Positions 45,531 through 57,104 of a stretch of 64,000 nucleotides of DNA are shown here, piece after piece. Made by a program: the position numbers and the translations under genes. The notes beneath the pieces are model-generated. The model had not been told where the DNA came from. It ran no database searches and saw only the letters and a list, made by a program, of their open reading frames with translations. Position 1 is the first letter of the stretch; every line of letters starts with the position of its first letter. Source of the DNA: Rhizomys pruinosus (Eukaryota; Chordata; Mammalia; Rodentia; Spalacidae); contig VZQC01005070.1 in NCBI GenBank assembly GCA_009823505.1, forward strand, positions 5,673,593 through 5,737,592, given 5' to 3'.

Positions 45531-46828
45531 AGCTTTTTTTATTGGGAAATTCCTCATTACTGTTTTAATCTTGATAATTGTTAAAGGTGTGACATTTGTT
45601 TATATTTGCTTGATTTGTGGGACAACATACATGATTTATCCATTTCTGAATTTCCATTTCTTTTTGCCTCTTAGGGGTGTTTTGATCTCAGATATTTTTT
45701 CTAACAGACTCAACTCTTTGTCTCATTGTTTCTCTGTATTGTTCTTTAATGATGATTTCACTGATTTGTTTCCTGATCTCTATTATTTCTTTCATCTAAT
45801 GCTTTCAGGTTTGGCTTGTTCTTATTTTACTGAGATCCTGAGGTGTAATTTTAGGGTATTTATTTGAGAATTGTCTGATTTTTTAATATAAATACTCATA
45901 CCTATAAACATTCTTCTTAGAAGTATGCTCACAATATCCCTAATATCTAAGTATTTATATTGTTTCTGGATTTTCAAAGGCTATTTATTTCCAATTTCAT
46001 TCCACTATGATCTGATAAGATATATAGAAATTATTTTAATTCTTTTATGTTTATTAATATTTTATTTGTGCTCTAAAATGCAATCTGTTTCTAGAGAAAG
46101 TTCCATGAGGTATTGAGAAGAATATACATTGTACATTTCTTGGATATGAAGTTCTGTATATAACTTTTAAATCCATTTGATCTATGGAGTACTTTGAAGT
46201 GTCTTTGTTGACATAGAGTTTGGAGGACCAATCTAAAAATGAGAGGAAGGTGGTGAATTGGTCACTGGCTATTTATTCCTACTAGTCTATGTGTATTCTT
46301 TTTGTTTTCTAAATTGTATTTTTCATCCTCAGTCCATGTGTTTACCAGTGAAGTATGTTTCTTGGAGACAGCTGATGACTGAGACATGTAATAATTTAGG
46401 TGTAAAAAGTAATACTAATTTGAATGTTAAGTTGCATCTTTTAATTCGAGAAGGGTTATTGTTGAGAGAGATTTGTTAATTCATCTCATTTTCTTAGTTG
46501 TTTTTCTGGTTGGATTTTTACTCTTTTTTCTCTCCTGTTCATAGTAGCATTTACTGTGTTGCACATGGTGGATTCTTCCGCAATTTTTTGTTTGCCTTTT
46601 CCCCTCATAAACTATATTCTATCTTGTTTTCCACATTAAGATTCTTCTTTCCTCCTTCTCTTTACATAGCATTATTTTAAATATCTTCTGAATACTGCCT
46701 TATGGAACATGAACTGTCTTCATCTGTACTTGTGTTGAAATGCTCCTATATCTCCATCAAATCAAAAGACAGCTTACTAATCATAACCATCTTGATTTGC
46801 CGTTATTTACTTTCAGGACCTGAATTTT

Positions 46829-46996
46829 CTTTTTTTATTATTTTTATTTTTTGGCCTTTTCGAGACAGGGTCTCCCTGTAGCCCCAGCTGTCCTGGAACT
46901 CACCTTGTAGACCAGGCTGGCCTTGAACTCACAAAGATCCGCCTGTCTCTGCCTCCCAAGTGCTAGGATTAAAGGCGTGCGCCACCACACCCAGCA
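46829..46996 (-). mobile_element. B1 SINE, young
   Basis: Minus-strand near-consensus B1. Perfect 14-bp target duplication AGGACCTGAATTTT at 46815-46828 and 46997-47010, cut into the ancient L1. Confidence 0.97.
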
Positions 46997-47224
46997 AGGA
47001 CCTGAATTTTCAAAGCCATGCTTCCTTGGGTTTCAGTCTTTCTGTTGTTGAATGTGACATTATTCTAATATATTTGCCTTTATAACTAAGTTGATCTTTG
47101 TCTCTTATAGCTTTTTGGTCACTTAGTTTTCTATTATCATTAGGTATTCAAAATCTGCTTCAAATTAAATACATTCAACTATCACTCTAGTCACACTGCC
47201 TTTAAGATCCTGTGACCATCTCAT

Positions 47225-48125
47225 GTGTGGCCACTTTACCTATTGTACCATAGTGAGTGCACTGCCAACGGTCAGAGGGAAGACCATGACCCAGCTGGCC
47301 CCAGACTGTTGAGGGCAAGGCATCCTTTCTTTTGCAGTTTCTAGTGGTCCCGTACTCAGGGTTCTCTTAGGGATTAAAGTAGGATTCAAAACCAAAGGGG
47401 TGCCAGAATCTGCCCTTGATGGAAGGTTAATCCACTTCATGTGAACCTCAGCTTCCAGAAAAATCTAAATCAGTGATCTTCTGTCTGGACATAGAATTCT
47501 GTGAGCTGGGACATGGTGCTCAGTTACTGTCAGCTCAGGGCAGACAAGAGCATAACAAATGACAGGTAAATAGGGGAGCGATGGCTTTGGGAGACAAGCT
47601 GACAATCGGGCAGATTCTGTGTCCTGGTAGTGATACAATCTGCTTTGTTTTCCTAGAAGAGGGGTGTGTGTTTGGGATAATCTGGTAAATCTCTTCAGCA
47701 CATTGGTATGTGATAGCTTTAACAGCTGGCATCCTGGTAACGTTCATCATTATGGTAACTGCTTGCCTCTTCAAATCTTCACCATCCCTTTGAACACCTG
47801 ATGATGATTATAACAGGCAGCTAGGGTAGTAATGTCCATTACTTGTGGAATAGCATAAAAGTTAAACACACTCTGAATCTGGAGCCTTGACAGGTAGGTG
47901 ACAGCATAGGGGATGTGGTGTAGGGTTCCGGATATGAGTTCATTTAGGCACTGCACACCCATGTCAGTGTTCTCCGGGTTCACACAATCTCCAAGCTCTT
48001 TAACATAACTTCTTAAACTTCTTGAAACCCAAACTGGTTTCCTTCTTGTTCACTTCCAGATGATCACAAGTGATGTTCGTTTTCAGACAATAGGCCCACG
48101 GAGCTGGTATATCTCCTACCTTCAC
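47225..48125 (-). pseudogene. Fdft1: Processed pseudogene of squalene synthase (farnesyl-diphosphate farnesyltransferase 1)
   Basis: Squalene synthase joins two farnesyl diphosphates to squalene in the ER, the first committed step of sterol synthesis. The minus strand encodes its C-terminal half without introns. Upstream remnants lie at 48125-48000; then come GVQCLNELI, YLSRLQIQSVFNFYAIPQVM, LAACYNHHQVFKGMVKI (47983-47771) and MPAVKAI and the following stretch (47774-47535). The end corresponds to YVQTEDH plus TGA (47470-47472) and is followed by 3'-UTR-like sequence. Defects: frameshifts between blocks, and stops replacing the conserved W and Y of the final membrane segment (about 47510-47530). 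5'-truncated beside a B1. No poly-A is visible and the 3' limit is approximate. It sits inside the ancient L1, so it is younger than that element. Identification is from recognised family motifs, with no database search. Confidence 0.88.
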
Positions 48126-48129
48126 CAAG

Positions 48130-48218
48130 AAAGGCTGGCCTCAAACTAAGAGAAGGGAATGCCATCTCCATGAGTGCTGGGATTAAAGGTGTGTGCAAGG
48201 AGACCTGGCTTAAATTTT
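48130..48218 (-). mobile_element. B1 fragment
   Basis: Plus-strand AAGGCTGGCCTCAAACTAAG and GAGTGCTGGGATTAAAGGTGTGTG, ending in GACCTGGCT. About half a B1, abutting the 5' end of the Fdft1 pseudogene. Confidence 0.85.
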
Positions 48219-48226
48219 TCTGTCCT

Positions 48227-48475
48227 GGGGGCTGCAGAGATGGCCTATCCATTAAGAGAGCCTCTGCTCTTGTAGAGGACTCTGATTTGATCCCCAGCAC
48301 CCACATGGTGGCTGAGAACAGTCTTTAACTCCAGTTCCAGGGGAATCGATACCCTCTTCTGACCTCCGCAACATTGCACGACATGGGTGCACAAACCTAC
48401 ATGCGGACAGTACATTCATACACATAAAAAAAAAGTAAATAAAATAAAATAAATAAATAAAATTTTAAAAAATCC
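48227..48475 (+). mobile_element. Young-type B2/B3-like SINE
   Basis: GGGGGCTGCAGAGATGGCC head, ATCCCCAGCACCCACATGG centre, CATTGCACGACATGGGTGCAC and CATTCATACACATAAAA 3' part, AAATAAAAT-rich tail. Slightly diverged. Confidence 0.93.
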
Positions 48476-48859
48476 AGAAAAAATTGTCTATCCTAATAGT
48501 TGCATTTTCTTAACCTGTCCTATATTCTTGATGTTCTCTCTTAATCTGAAAATTGATTATGTTTTTATAATTTGATTGATTTTTACATTTCCAATTATTT
48601 TTCTTTTTTAGAATTTCAATTTCCGTGCTGGTTTTCTCTTCCACATTATTGAATTTCTTGTCCATTTTGCTTTCTCTTCGGTTGCTGACTTTCTTCTCTG
48701 AATTCATTTTCTGAATGGTTTCCTTATTTTATTTACTTGTCTGTTTTTAGATCATCTTTTAAATCATTAATAATTTTTAAGAGTAAACATATGGATTCTT
48801 CATGTGGTATTTTAGCTATTGCAGTATCTTGAGTTCAACAATTGAGGATTTATTATATT

Positions 48860-49040
48860 TATTTTTACATTTACTTGGGGTGTGTGTATGTATGTATGTA
48901 TGAATGTGTGTATGTATATGAAGGTCAGAAGAAAACTTGTAGGAAGCAATTTTCTCTTTCTACTACATGGGTTCCCAGATCAAACTAAGATTGTCAGACA
49001 TGATAGGAGTACCTGAACCAGCTGAATCATGTCACTGGCC
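48860..49040 (-). mobile_element. B4-family SINE
   Basis: Plus-strand TATGAAGGTCAGAAGAAAAC, TTGTAGGAAGCAATTTTCTC, TACATGGGTTCCCAGATC and a TGTA-rich tail at 48885-48920 match a minus-strand B4. Confidence 0.7.
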
Positions 49041-49861
49041 TGGAAATAGGATCTTTTGGAAGAATTAGAGTGTCTTCTGCTTTCATATTTCTTGTGTTTC
49101 TGTAATGTGGTTTGCCCATCTACTGACTGACGTGTCCTTTCCAGTTTTATTTGAGGATCTTTTTACTGGGCAGTCTATCCTTGGAGGCTCGATCCTCAGT
49201 AATACTTAGAGAGGAATCACACCATCATGACAGCAAAACATCACAAATCACACTGGCATGACAGGAAAATACCTGAAGAAGATGAAGAAACACACTTAAA
49301 TTGATTAAATTCGAATATCCACCAATTACCGTTACCTATGGGGAACAGTAGAATTAACATGGACATTCTTTGAAGTTAAAAATACCCTGTCATCACCTAT
49401 GGTTAACAGTATTATTAACATGGGCACTCTTTGAAGTTAAAAATCATTTAGTATAAATGTGGAAATAAATACATGAAACCAAAAAATAGGGAAGGAAAAG
49501 TGGAAAATATTGAAGGAAGCCCAATTAAATAAGAAAATGGAAAAAGAAAAGACTGACAAAGATGCTTTGAATGGAAAAAGGGAAGTGGATAGACAAAAAG
49601 ACAAGAAATTCCCTTTAATGACAAAAATGGCTAAAAAGCTAGCTAAATGTAGGAAGATGAATAAGAACTGACAGCGCTATCTGCCGTTCAATATCATTCC
49701 TTCTTTGCATGGCAGGAGCTTCGACTAGCCCCAGCTGTGTAGTATGTGTGCTTACAAGTTCTCCCCGCTTCTGAATTTGATCATGATTTTCCCCTTACCA
49801 TGTACAACATAGAAGCTTATGCTCTAGCAAGAGATCTCTTCCTCCTCTTCCATTACATTAG
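49041..49861. other. Unrecognised sequence, no gene
   Basis: May include more remnants of the ancient L1 5' side, but nothing can be assigned. Contains the 61-bp duplication at 49321-49445. Confidence 0.35.
49321..49445. repeat. Imperfect tandem duplication, period about 61 bp
   Basis: ACCTATGGGGAACAGTAGAATTAACATGG and ACCTATGGTTAACAGTATTATTAACATGG, each followed by a CTTTGAAGTTAAAAAT end. Confidence 0.85.
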
Positions 49862-50240
49862 GAAGAGGAGGCACGGTAGAATGTAAGGGCTGCGATTGGG
49901 GTGAAAGGTGAAACTACAACAATATAGACTGGACACTCATTTGATCAACTTGATTGAACATACAAGCCCCCCCCACCCCCTCCCGCTGGATGGTGGAACC
50001 CATGAGCTGTATGGGTTTGGGCACAACTGCTCGCAAATTGGTTTGACATGAAGGATGCTTGTACTCACAAATTATCACCTATTGTTAAAAAAAAATGAAA
50101 ACAAAACAACAACAACAAAAAGTTACGGCAGAATGCATGATCTGGGGTGGGTAGGGGTGGGGCGGGATGAAGGGAAGGGGATATACGCCTGAACTGAATT
50201 GGAAAATGATGTATGAAATCACAAAGCACAATTAAAAAAC
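49862..50240 (+). mobile_element. L1-tailed rodent repeat, 5'-truncated copy
   Basis: GGAAGAGGAGGCACGGTAGAATG, ACTACAACAATATAGACTGG, TGGTGGAACCCATGAGCTG, then L1 3' UTR with strong G runs (50144-50180) and an A-rich end near 50235. Close to the copies at 5785 and 44520 (minus). Confidence 0.78.
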
Positions 50241-50249
50241 AAAACGAAA

Positions 50250-51140
50250 CAACAAAAGGTCTCACAAGTGCCTTAGTGGTGGAGAAGCAAAACAGCACTG
50301 AGATCTGTGGACCTGACTCCTTCCTTTCAACTCCCCGTAAGCATGTATCTCCCTGCAGAGGAGCAGGTGAGAATCTCAAATAGCTCTTGGACAATGGAAT
50401 TTCAGATTCCTTAGTCTCTACAGCTGTGAACTTGATAGCTGTTAGGTAGTGCCAGAGCTTGATCCACCCACTCTCCTCATACTTACAGTCATCAAGCCCC
50501 GAAGTCATTTGCAACTGACAAGGTAAGCTTCTGCCCACCAAGGGCACTGCTTCTCTCCTTGTACACATTACTGGCCAAGCCACCTTCCTCTCTTGAACCT
50601 TTTGACACATTAGCATTGCTCTCTACTGAGTGCCACAACTACCTCCATGGATATCACCCTGGTGGTTGAACTTGAATTCCTGACTTGTTATTGCTCCCTT
50701 TTCTCAGGCCCCTAATCTACCTCAGTTTTAGGCATGAAGTTTTCTTTCAGCCATCAGAGTCAAGGGATGATGCTCATTCCTGATGTTCATTCATGCCATT
50801 GAACCGTAAGTCTCTGTCTCACCAAAACTTACAGGTGGATTTGAGACTTGGACAAATTTCAGGCATGTCGTGCTGGTAGGACCAGCATTCTCTTTTGACT
50901 AGGATCATCTGCAGAACCATCTGGTTGACCCTTTGATGAGCCTTCTGTATTTTTATCGCACTTCCTAGGGAGCTACAGGGTCAATGCAGTGCATGCTTAC
51001 TGTTTTTTACCACTTCATCTTTCAGTTTCACTTTGGTTTTCAGGTTACTGCCTTTATGAATTTCTAATGCTCTTCCACTGTTGGAATAGAATCTCTTTTG
51101 TCATTTTTACTCTTCAATGCATGGCACAGAGACAGCTTTT
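50250..51140. other. Unassigned sequence with longest non-L1 frame
   Basis: GC-balanced compared with its flanks. The minus-strand frame 50616-50065 (183 codons) is open over about 120 codons of unique sequence before running into L1 3' UTR. It has residues such as GWIKLWHYLTAIKF but I recognise no family. Could be a decayed processed pseudogene, unique DNA or chance. Confidence 0.3.
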
Positions 51141-51179
51141 AATTGGCTAAGTTACCGGGGAAATATATGTTAATTGTTT

Positions 51180-51362
51180 TTAGAATTTTTTTGTTTTATA
51201 TTTAATTATGTGGATTAAGTAGGAAGGGGCATGTGCCTTCAAGCATAATACCTACAGAGGCCAGAGAAAGGTCTGAGATTCCCTAGAACTGGAGTCACAT
51301 CAGCTGTGAGCAGTTAACTGAACTCACATCCACTCTTAACCACTGAGCCATCTCTGTAGCCA
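51180..51362 (-). mobile_element. Old B2/B3-like SINE
   Basis: Plus-strand CCTACAGAGGCCAGAGAAAGG, TTCCCTAGAACTGGAGTCAC and CCACTGAGCCATCTCTGTAGCC. Partly deleted. Confidence 0.82.
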
Positions 51363-51544
51363 TCACATAAAGTCCTTTGGTGGCACAGCACCATGCGGTA
51401 TATAGTCAAAACAAGTCGGAAAATGATATTCACTTTCTTGTTCCTTGAAATACAGGCATGAATCATCCTGTATATCCTGTTCCAGAAAGAGAAAAGCAAA
51501 AGTCATTCTCTCCTAAGAAAAATATGCTTTTCTAAGCATCATTT

Positions 51545-51770
51545 CTTTTTATATATTTTGATTATTATTTTTACGAGTATGAGTCTATTTCCTGCATTAT
51601 GTAAGTGCACCTGTGTTATGCAAAGCCTGCAGAGGCCAAAAGAGGGCATCAGATCCTCTGGAACAGGTGTTACAAACCGTTGTTAGCTGCCATGTCGGTG
51701 CTGGGAATCTATCCCAGATCCTCTGGAAGAACAGGAAGTGTTCTTAGCAGCAGAGACACCTCTTGAGACT
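51545..51770 (-). mobile_element. Old B2/B3-like SINE
   Basis: Plus-strand GCAGAGGCCAAAAGAGGGC, CTCTGGAACAGGTGTTACAAACC and GCTGCCATGTCGGTGCTGGG; diverged head. Confidence 0.88.
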
Positions 51771-52282
51771 ATGGATCATTTTTAGGTTGTGCATTCAGTA
51801 GGAGATTGGAGAACTAAGTTAGTCTAAAACACACCAAGCAAAGGAATGGAACTAAAGAGACCATTATGAAAGCTCAGATGCATTATATCACAAAACAATT
51901 AACTTTCTAAATTGTCAATCACTTGATGCAAGATAAAGTGCATGATGTGCAGTCACCATGCAATTAGAATCTTTACTATTCGAAAAGGCTTCAATTTGTT
52001 TCCAATATTTATTTTCCATAAGGATTGACCTCAAAACAAATAGTTGGTTTTATTTTGGCTTGTATGTAGAAACAGATATTTTATTCTATTGTCATTATCT
52101 CTGAGATGATACTGGCCAGCTTTTTTTCCCTTTGACCTTTAATTTCTTGAAGTAGGGTCAGTTGGAGAAATGTCAGCATATACTTGACTGGGATTTCACA
52201 GACTTTCCTCACACCTCCTGCTAGGTAGCTGACTCTTGTTGAAAGATTGGTGTATACAATGCATATCTAGGTACGAAAATAC
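51771..52282. other. Unique sequence, no gene
   Basis: Nothing recognised. Confidence 0.4.
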
Positions 52283-52425
52283 CAGCAGGACACAGTGGCA
52301 CACACTTAATTCCAGCACTTGGGAGGCACATGGAGCTCTGTGAGACTGAAATCAATATTCTCTACTTAGAGAGTTCCTGGCCAGCTGGGGCTCAGAGAGA
52401 CCCTGTCTCAAAACAAACATACAGA
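52283..52425 (+). mobile_element. Old B1 SINE
   Basis: CAGCAGGACACAGTGGCACAC head, CCAGCACTTGGGAGG body with a deletion, CCCTGTCTCAAAACAAACATAC tail. Confidence 0.85.
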
Positions 52426-52540
52426 GCCATAGTGCAACAGGGTCACATTCATCTGTTCGAAGGCTCCTGTCCTGTATCATCACACATCACACATACTGTC
52501 TTGGTTGGTAGGTCTTCCTCCTAGCAAAACCTTCAACATT

Positions 52541-52691
52541 TTTTTTTGTCTTTTCAAGACAGGGTCTCCCTGTAGCCCCAGCTGTCCTGGAGCTCACTCT
52601 GTAGACCAGGCTGGCCTTGAACTCACAAGGATCCCCCTGCCTCTGCCTCCCAAGTGCTAGGATTAAAGGAGTGTGCCACCATACCTGGTTT
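52541..52691 (-). mobile_element. B1 SINE
   Basis: Near-consensus minus-strand B1; TTCAACAT occurs at both edges (52532-52539 and about 52692-52698) as a short target duplication. Confidence 0.95.
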
Positions 52692-53137
52692 TCAACATGT
52701 TTAATGAGTTTTTTTCCTAGTTTTTCTTGAATGTGGTACATTCTTATTCCATTATCTCAAATGCAGGCAAGAAAACCACAGATGCTCAAGTGGTTTTATT
52801 GTCTTATAAATGGTTCATATTTCAGTATTTTACCAAGGGGTTAAATGATTAGAAGGTATGGTATGTCTTGTTACTTGTTACCCTGAACACAATATTGCCA
52901 AGGGTACAGAGTATTTTGGAATAGAGAGAAGGGAATCAGCAGGGTTCTTCTTTTCATCACAGAAATATAAAACCAACCTCAAATTCCCCTTTGTCTGACC
53001 TTTTTGATATCTGCATACTCTGATCATTTAAGCCATAAGTGCTGTTAGGTATTCTGCAAGTTATAGTATAAAGTAACTTAAAATTATATAAGCACTAAGC
53101 TACTATGTTTACAGTAAGCTTAGAAATACCAATGGTT
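52692..53137. other. Unique sequence, no gene
   Basis: Nothing recognised. Confidence 0.4.
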
Positions 53138-53372
53138 AGGCCTGGAGAGATGGCTCAGCAGATGGTTTAGCAGTGAAGAGCACTGGCTGCTCCTGCAGAG
53201 GAACAGGGTTTGGTTCCCAGAACCAGCCCGGTAGCTAACAACCATCAGTAACTCCTGTTCCAGGGGATCTGTTCCGTGATTCTGAACTCTTGTGGGAATT
53301 GCTATTGTCACACCTTACTGCATGTAAGGAAGTACAATGCAATAAATTATAAATTTAAAAAAGAAATAAGAA
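53138..53372 (+). mobile_element. Old B2/B3-like SINE
   Basis: GGCCTGGAGAGATGGCTCAGC head with a small internal duplication (GCTCAGCAGATGGTTTAGCAG), CTGCAGAGGAACAGGGTTTGG, TTCCAGGGGATCTG, and an A-rich tail. Confidence 0.88.
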
Positions 53373-53684
53373 AGAAATACCAAAGCTTTTATTAAAATAT
53401 TCTCCACTAGATCTAATGCTGTGATAATGTTAAAATCAACATTAAGAAGTTAAACATGATCTTTGTAATATGGTTATTAAGGAAGTTCATTGCATTCTCC
53501 AGGCTACAAAATTTGAAACTAAAGTAGTTCACAAAATTATCTAGACAGTGTCTAAACTTGTGCTGAAATAAATACTCTGGGTAATTATTTAATCTAAACC
53601 TAAATCTGAAAGGCCTGGATTAGTCATCTGGGATCTGCATAGTGCAGCGAGACACAATTTGTATAAAGTCTCGAATATGACTTC
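53373..53684. other. Unique sequence, no gene
   Basis: Nothing recognised. Confidence 0.4.
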
Positions 53685-54043
53685 GGGGTGGGAGAGATGG
53701 ACTAGCGGTTAAGAGCGCCGACCGCGTCTTGCAAGAGGACCTGGGTTCCGGATCCCCAGCACCCACATGTGGCTGAGAACCGTCCTGAACTCCAGTCCAG
53801 GAGAACTCCAGTTTCCAGGGGAACCCGACTCCCTCTTCTGACCTCTCACATTGTCACGACAACGGGTGCACAGTACTTGACAATGCGCAGATACTAACAT
53901 TGATACAGCATACAGAAATAAATGCTGGCGTGTGGCGCACGCCTTTGGTCCTACCACTTGGGAGGCAAGGCACGCGGATCTCGTGGGGTTCGGAGGCCAG
54001 CCTGGTTGACAGGTGAGTTCATGACACAGAGCTACGAGAACCC

Positions 54044-54075
<32 letters not shown>
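53685..54075 (+). mobile_element. Composite SINE: B2/B3-like SINE joined to B1, error-rich
   Basis: A full tRNA-type SINE (GGGGTGGGAGAGATGG head) passes straight from its CATACAGAAATAAAT tail into a B1 (GCTGGCGTGTGGCGCACGCC) that ends in a 28-A tail. The same junction occurs at 62161. Very many single-base indels in both halves suggest poor consensus quality. No clear target duplication. Confidence 0.85.
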
Positions 54076-54077
<2 letters not shown>

Positions 54078-54122
54078 AATAATAAAAATTCATTTCAACA
54101 CCCCATCCTCTGACATTCCCTC

Positions 54123-54124
<2 letters not shown>

Positions 54125-54159
<35 letters not shown>
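54125..54159. repeat. (GT)n microsatellite
   Basis: About 17 GT units. Confidence 0.97.
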
Positions 54160-54160
<1 letters not shown>

Positions 54161-56104
54161 GACTCAACAAGCAATAGCTTTCATTCACCTCATCAGCAAC
54201 TGTGGTAATAATGTCTACCTTATAGGTGTGCTGTGCACATTAAAATGAATACAGAAACATGTTATCCGGATTAGAGCCTGTCACAGAATAAATGCAAAAC
54301 CAGAGCAAAAAAATTACACTATTGACAAGTGCAAAACTCATCATGGAAAATACAGTCCATCTATGTCTATAGATTGCTTCGAGTTAATCTCCCTTCGGAA
54401 ATCTATCCCGATAATTTTATTATCTGTTCTGTACAAAAATATATTTCTCTTTATTTAAGGAAGTTACCTGTAGTAACACCCATGGAAATATGTTCAGCCC
54501 ATTGACTGAAAGCAGAGGAAAGTTGGGATACAGTCTTTAATTCCTCTTTTGTCAGTGGACTCTGGCTAGATATTATTATTTTTCACCTACCTCTAAGTGA
54601 GGAAAACAACCCATATTTATAACTGGAAAATGTCTTTCATTTCACTTTCATACTTTTAAGCCAATATCTCCAGCAACTACAGACCAGAAATTTAATATCA
54701 TTCCAAGTGTTATCATTGATTGCTTATTGAATCCTTGTTAAAAGATCTATTTAAGGGACTCAGAGATTTATCTGTTTAGCCAACACCCTATTAAGAATTT
54801 GCATAATAATTGAGCTGAGCAAATGTTTCTGAAGGGAAATATATGTAGTCTGACCGAAGTGTTATGCAAATTTTGTTTTTATAGCCATTTAGCTTTTCCA
54901 TAATACCTTATGTCACTTCACAAGCAGTGCATTAAGCCATGTCAGTGCTGACAAGGCTGGGCTCCAGATCCCGCAGCTTCAGCCTAAATGTATGGTTGCC
55001 TTAGGGGCATTCTACCTATTAATTTAACATTCTAAAACTAATTATGTATGTCAGGGTGACCTCTGTCTAATCTACATTCATCAGAGATTCCGAGCCTTCT
55101 GTCTCTATTGTTCCCATAATAAAATAGCTGTTGATAGACTTATATAATTGACTGTGTCGGAAGTGAACTCACCCTACACGGCTACATGCAAATGGTGTAT
55201 AGTCCCCTTAGAATAAAGATAAGCAAAGAATAATCCCACTATCTTTAGTAATTAACTTTGGAGGTTTCATAACAACAGTAGGAAACATATTTCCCATTGG
55301 CTTAAAAGGGAAAGTTGGGAGTACTCAGAGTCACAGCTCCAGTAATTAAAGCAGTTTTCTTAGGGAAATAATGGCTAAATGAAATGTACCCTGTGTTTCT
55401 TTTCATAAATAATATCATACTTGCTGCTCTTTGGACTAGAATGCCCGTAGAACTCAATTTAAAATACAGGCATACGTTTATTCGGACAAATACTTTAATA
55501 AAGTGCCATGGAGAATAATCTGTGTACTTTTCATCAGCCACTTTTGTGTAAATACAGAAATAAACAAGAGGTATTCATCTTATAAAGGAAGGCATGGATG
55601 ACACTGTTTTGTCCATCCTGGTGATAGCGTACTATAAAAATTTGTTCGAAGAACTACTGATTACTTTAAATCTATTTTGGAAGTGATTTCTCCCTTCATT
55701 TTTAAGAACATGTATTGAAGAAATCACCACGTTTTCAGAGGGTGCCAGCAAAAATATTGATTGTATGCTGTTGAATGATGACATAGGAGGAGATCTGGAG
55801 ACTAGCATTGGAACAAGAAAAGCAATGGTCCCTGTCACTGCGTATTTTAATGCATGACCCCAATGTTTTCCCAGAGGTACTAAACACAAGTCCAGGCACA
55901 TTCTCCTTGAAATTTGAACGTAGAACCACCTGTCTCTCCAGATCTTTGGTAGATCTAGGAGGAAACAAGCCAAACATGAAACATGATCCTTGTTCTCAAA
56001 AGCCTCGCCATGGACCTGGCTCTGGATAATCATTAGCGGAGGGAACATGGGGCCACACCCCATCAGTTTGATTTGCCTCTGGGATTCCATGGTTGTTTAT
56101 CTCA
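54160..56104. other. Unique sequence, no gene
   Basis: No SINE or L1 recognised in almost 2 kb. The 152-codon minus-strand frame at 56090-55632 and its antisense neighbours have no family match and no splice context that I can support. Confidence 0.45.
54700..55200. other. Candidate conserved non-coding element
   Basis: Unique, complex sequence with two perfect octamer (POU-type) ATGCAAAT sites (54864-54871 and 55186-55193) and several ATTA/TAAT cores (GCATAATAATTG, CTATTAATTTAAC). Motifs are seen; regulatory role and conservation are inference. Confidence 0.35.
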
Positions 56105-56262
56105 GCTGGGATTAAAGGCCTGTGGTGGCACACACTTTTAGTCCCAGCACTCAGAAAGCAGAGGCAGGTGGATCTCTGTGAGTTCAAGGCCAGCCTGGTC
56201 TACACAGCTAGCTCCAGGCCAGCTGAGACTAAAGGGAGACCCTGCCTCAAAAAAAAATACCA
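56105..56262 (+). mobile_element. Old B1 SINE
   Basis: GGATTAAAGGCCTGTGGTGGC head, GAGGCAGGTGGATCTCTGTGAG body, CCCTGCCTCAAAAAAAAATACC tail. Confidence 0.9.
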
Positions 56263-56671
56263 AAAAATAATAAAGAACATTAAAAAAATTTCCTCATCTG
56301 TTAAACAAGCCTGTATAAAATCATGGAAGATGTTCTAAGAATGGAATTTAGCTTTGTAATTACATTTAGATAGTAACTATAGATTGCATGGCTCATAAGA
56401 AGCATTTTAATTTTGGTAATCACAGAAATACCTAGACAAGAAGATTACATACTATAGAAGTAAATGTTTACTCATATGTCATGACTTTTAAAAATCATCA
56501 ATAATAGAGTCTATAAACCAAGGTAAAAATAGTATAGATATAAATTCCATGTTGTCTATGGGAACATAGACAAAATATCTAAGTACTATGAAGCCTTATC
56601 TTCTCATAAATTCAGTACAGCAATAGTGAGTATCCTCACTAGTGAGGACATAGTGAGACTATGTAAGAAGT

Positions 56672-56757
56672 GCACGACATGGGTGCACAGACCTGCATGC
56701 AGACAGTACATTCATACACATACAGAAATAAATAAAATTAATTAAAAAAATTTTTTT
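56672..56757 (+). mobile_element. Young SINE, 5'-truncated 3' part
   Basis: GCACGACATGGGTGCACAGACC, CAGTACATTCATACACATACAG and AAATAAATAAAATTAATT tail, identical in layout to full-length young copies. Confidence 0.92.
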
Positions 56758-57104
56758 AAAAAGAAGTGAAATAGTGCGTGTTTCATGCTCTTTAGTGTCC
56801 ATTATTTAGCAAATCCCATTAGTTTTCTTTATTCTAAAACAATATTACTATTGGGCAACATATTATATTAGTAAGGAAGACAGTGGCCCAAAATCTCAAT
56901 AGTCTTAGGACTATTGAAACAACTGAGTGAGTAGCTTAAAACAACAGAAACTCTAAAATGGAAGTCTTAGCAGGGGAGTCTCTCACTGGAGGTACTCAGA
57001 GTTGGAACTGCTCTAGGCCTCTCTCTTGGATGCTGACTATTCTGTGGCTAGTGGCAACATAACTCAGATATTTACAAAATGTTATGACTGATATACTTGT
57101 TTTT

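Larger units (their letters stand above)
42205..48800 (-). mobile_element. Ancient L1, minus strand, heavily interrupted
   Basis: Collinear ORF2 then ORF1 remnants: ORF2 C-terminal half at 42205-43520, reverse-transcriptase area at 44965-45105, further upstream ORF2 at 45533-46740 (GTATGTTTCTTGGAGACAGC is the endonuclease segment), the ORF1-ORF2 area at 47010-47200, and an ORF1 coiled-coil remnant at 48510-48707 (KFNNVEEKTSTEIEILKKK). Gaps are filled by B1, SINEs, L1-tailed repeats and the Fdft1 pseudogene. Confidence 0.78.

Noticed and set aside
55632..56090. 152-codon minus-strand frame
   Set aside because: No recognisable family, overlapping frames on both strands, no splice or promoter context; more likely chance in unique DNA.
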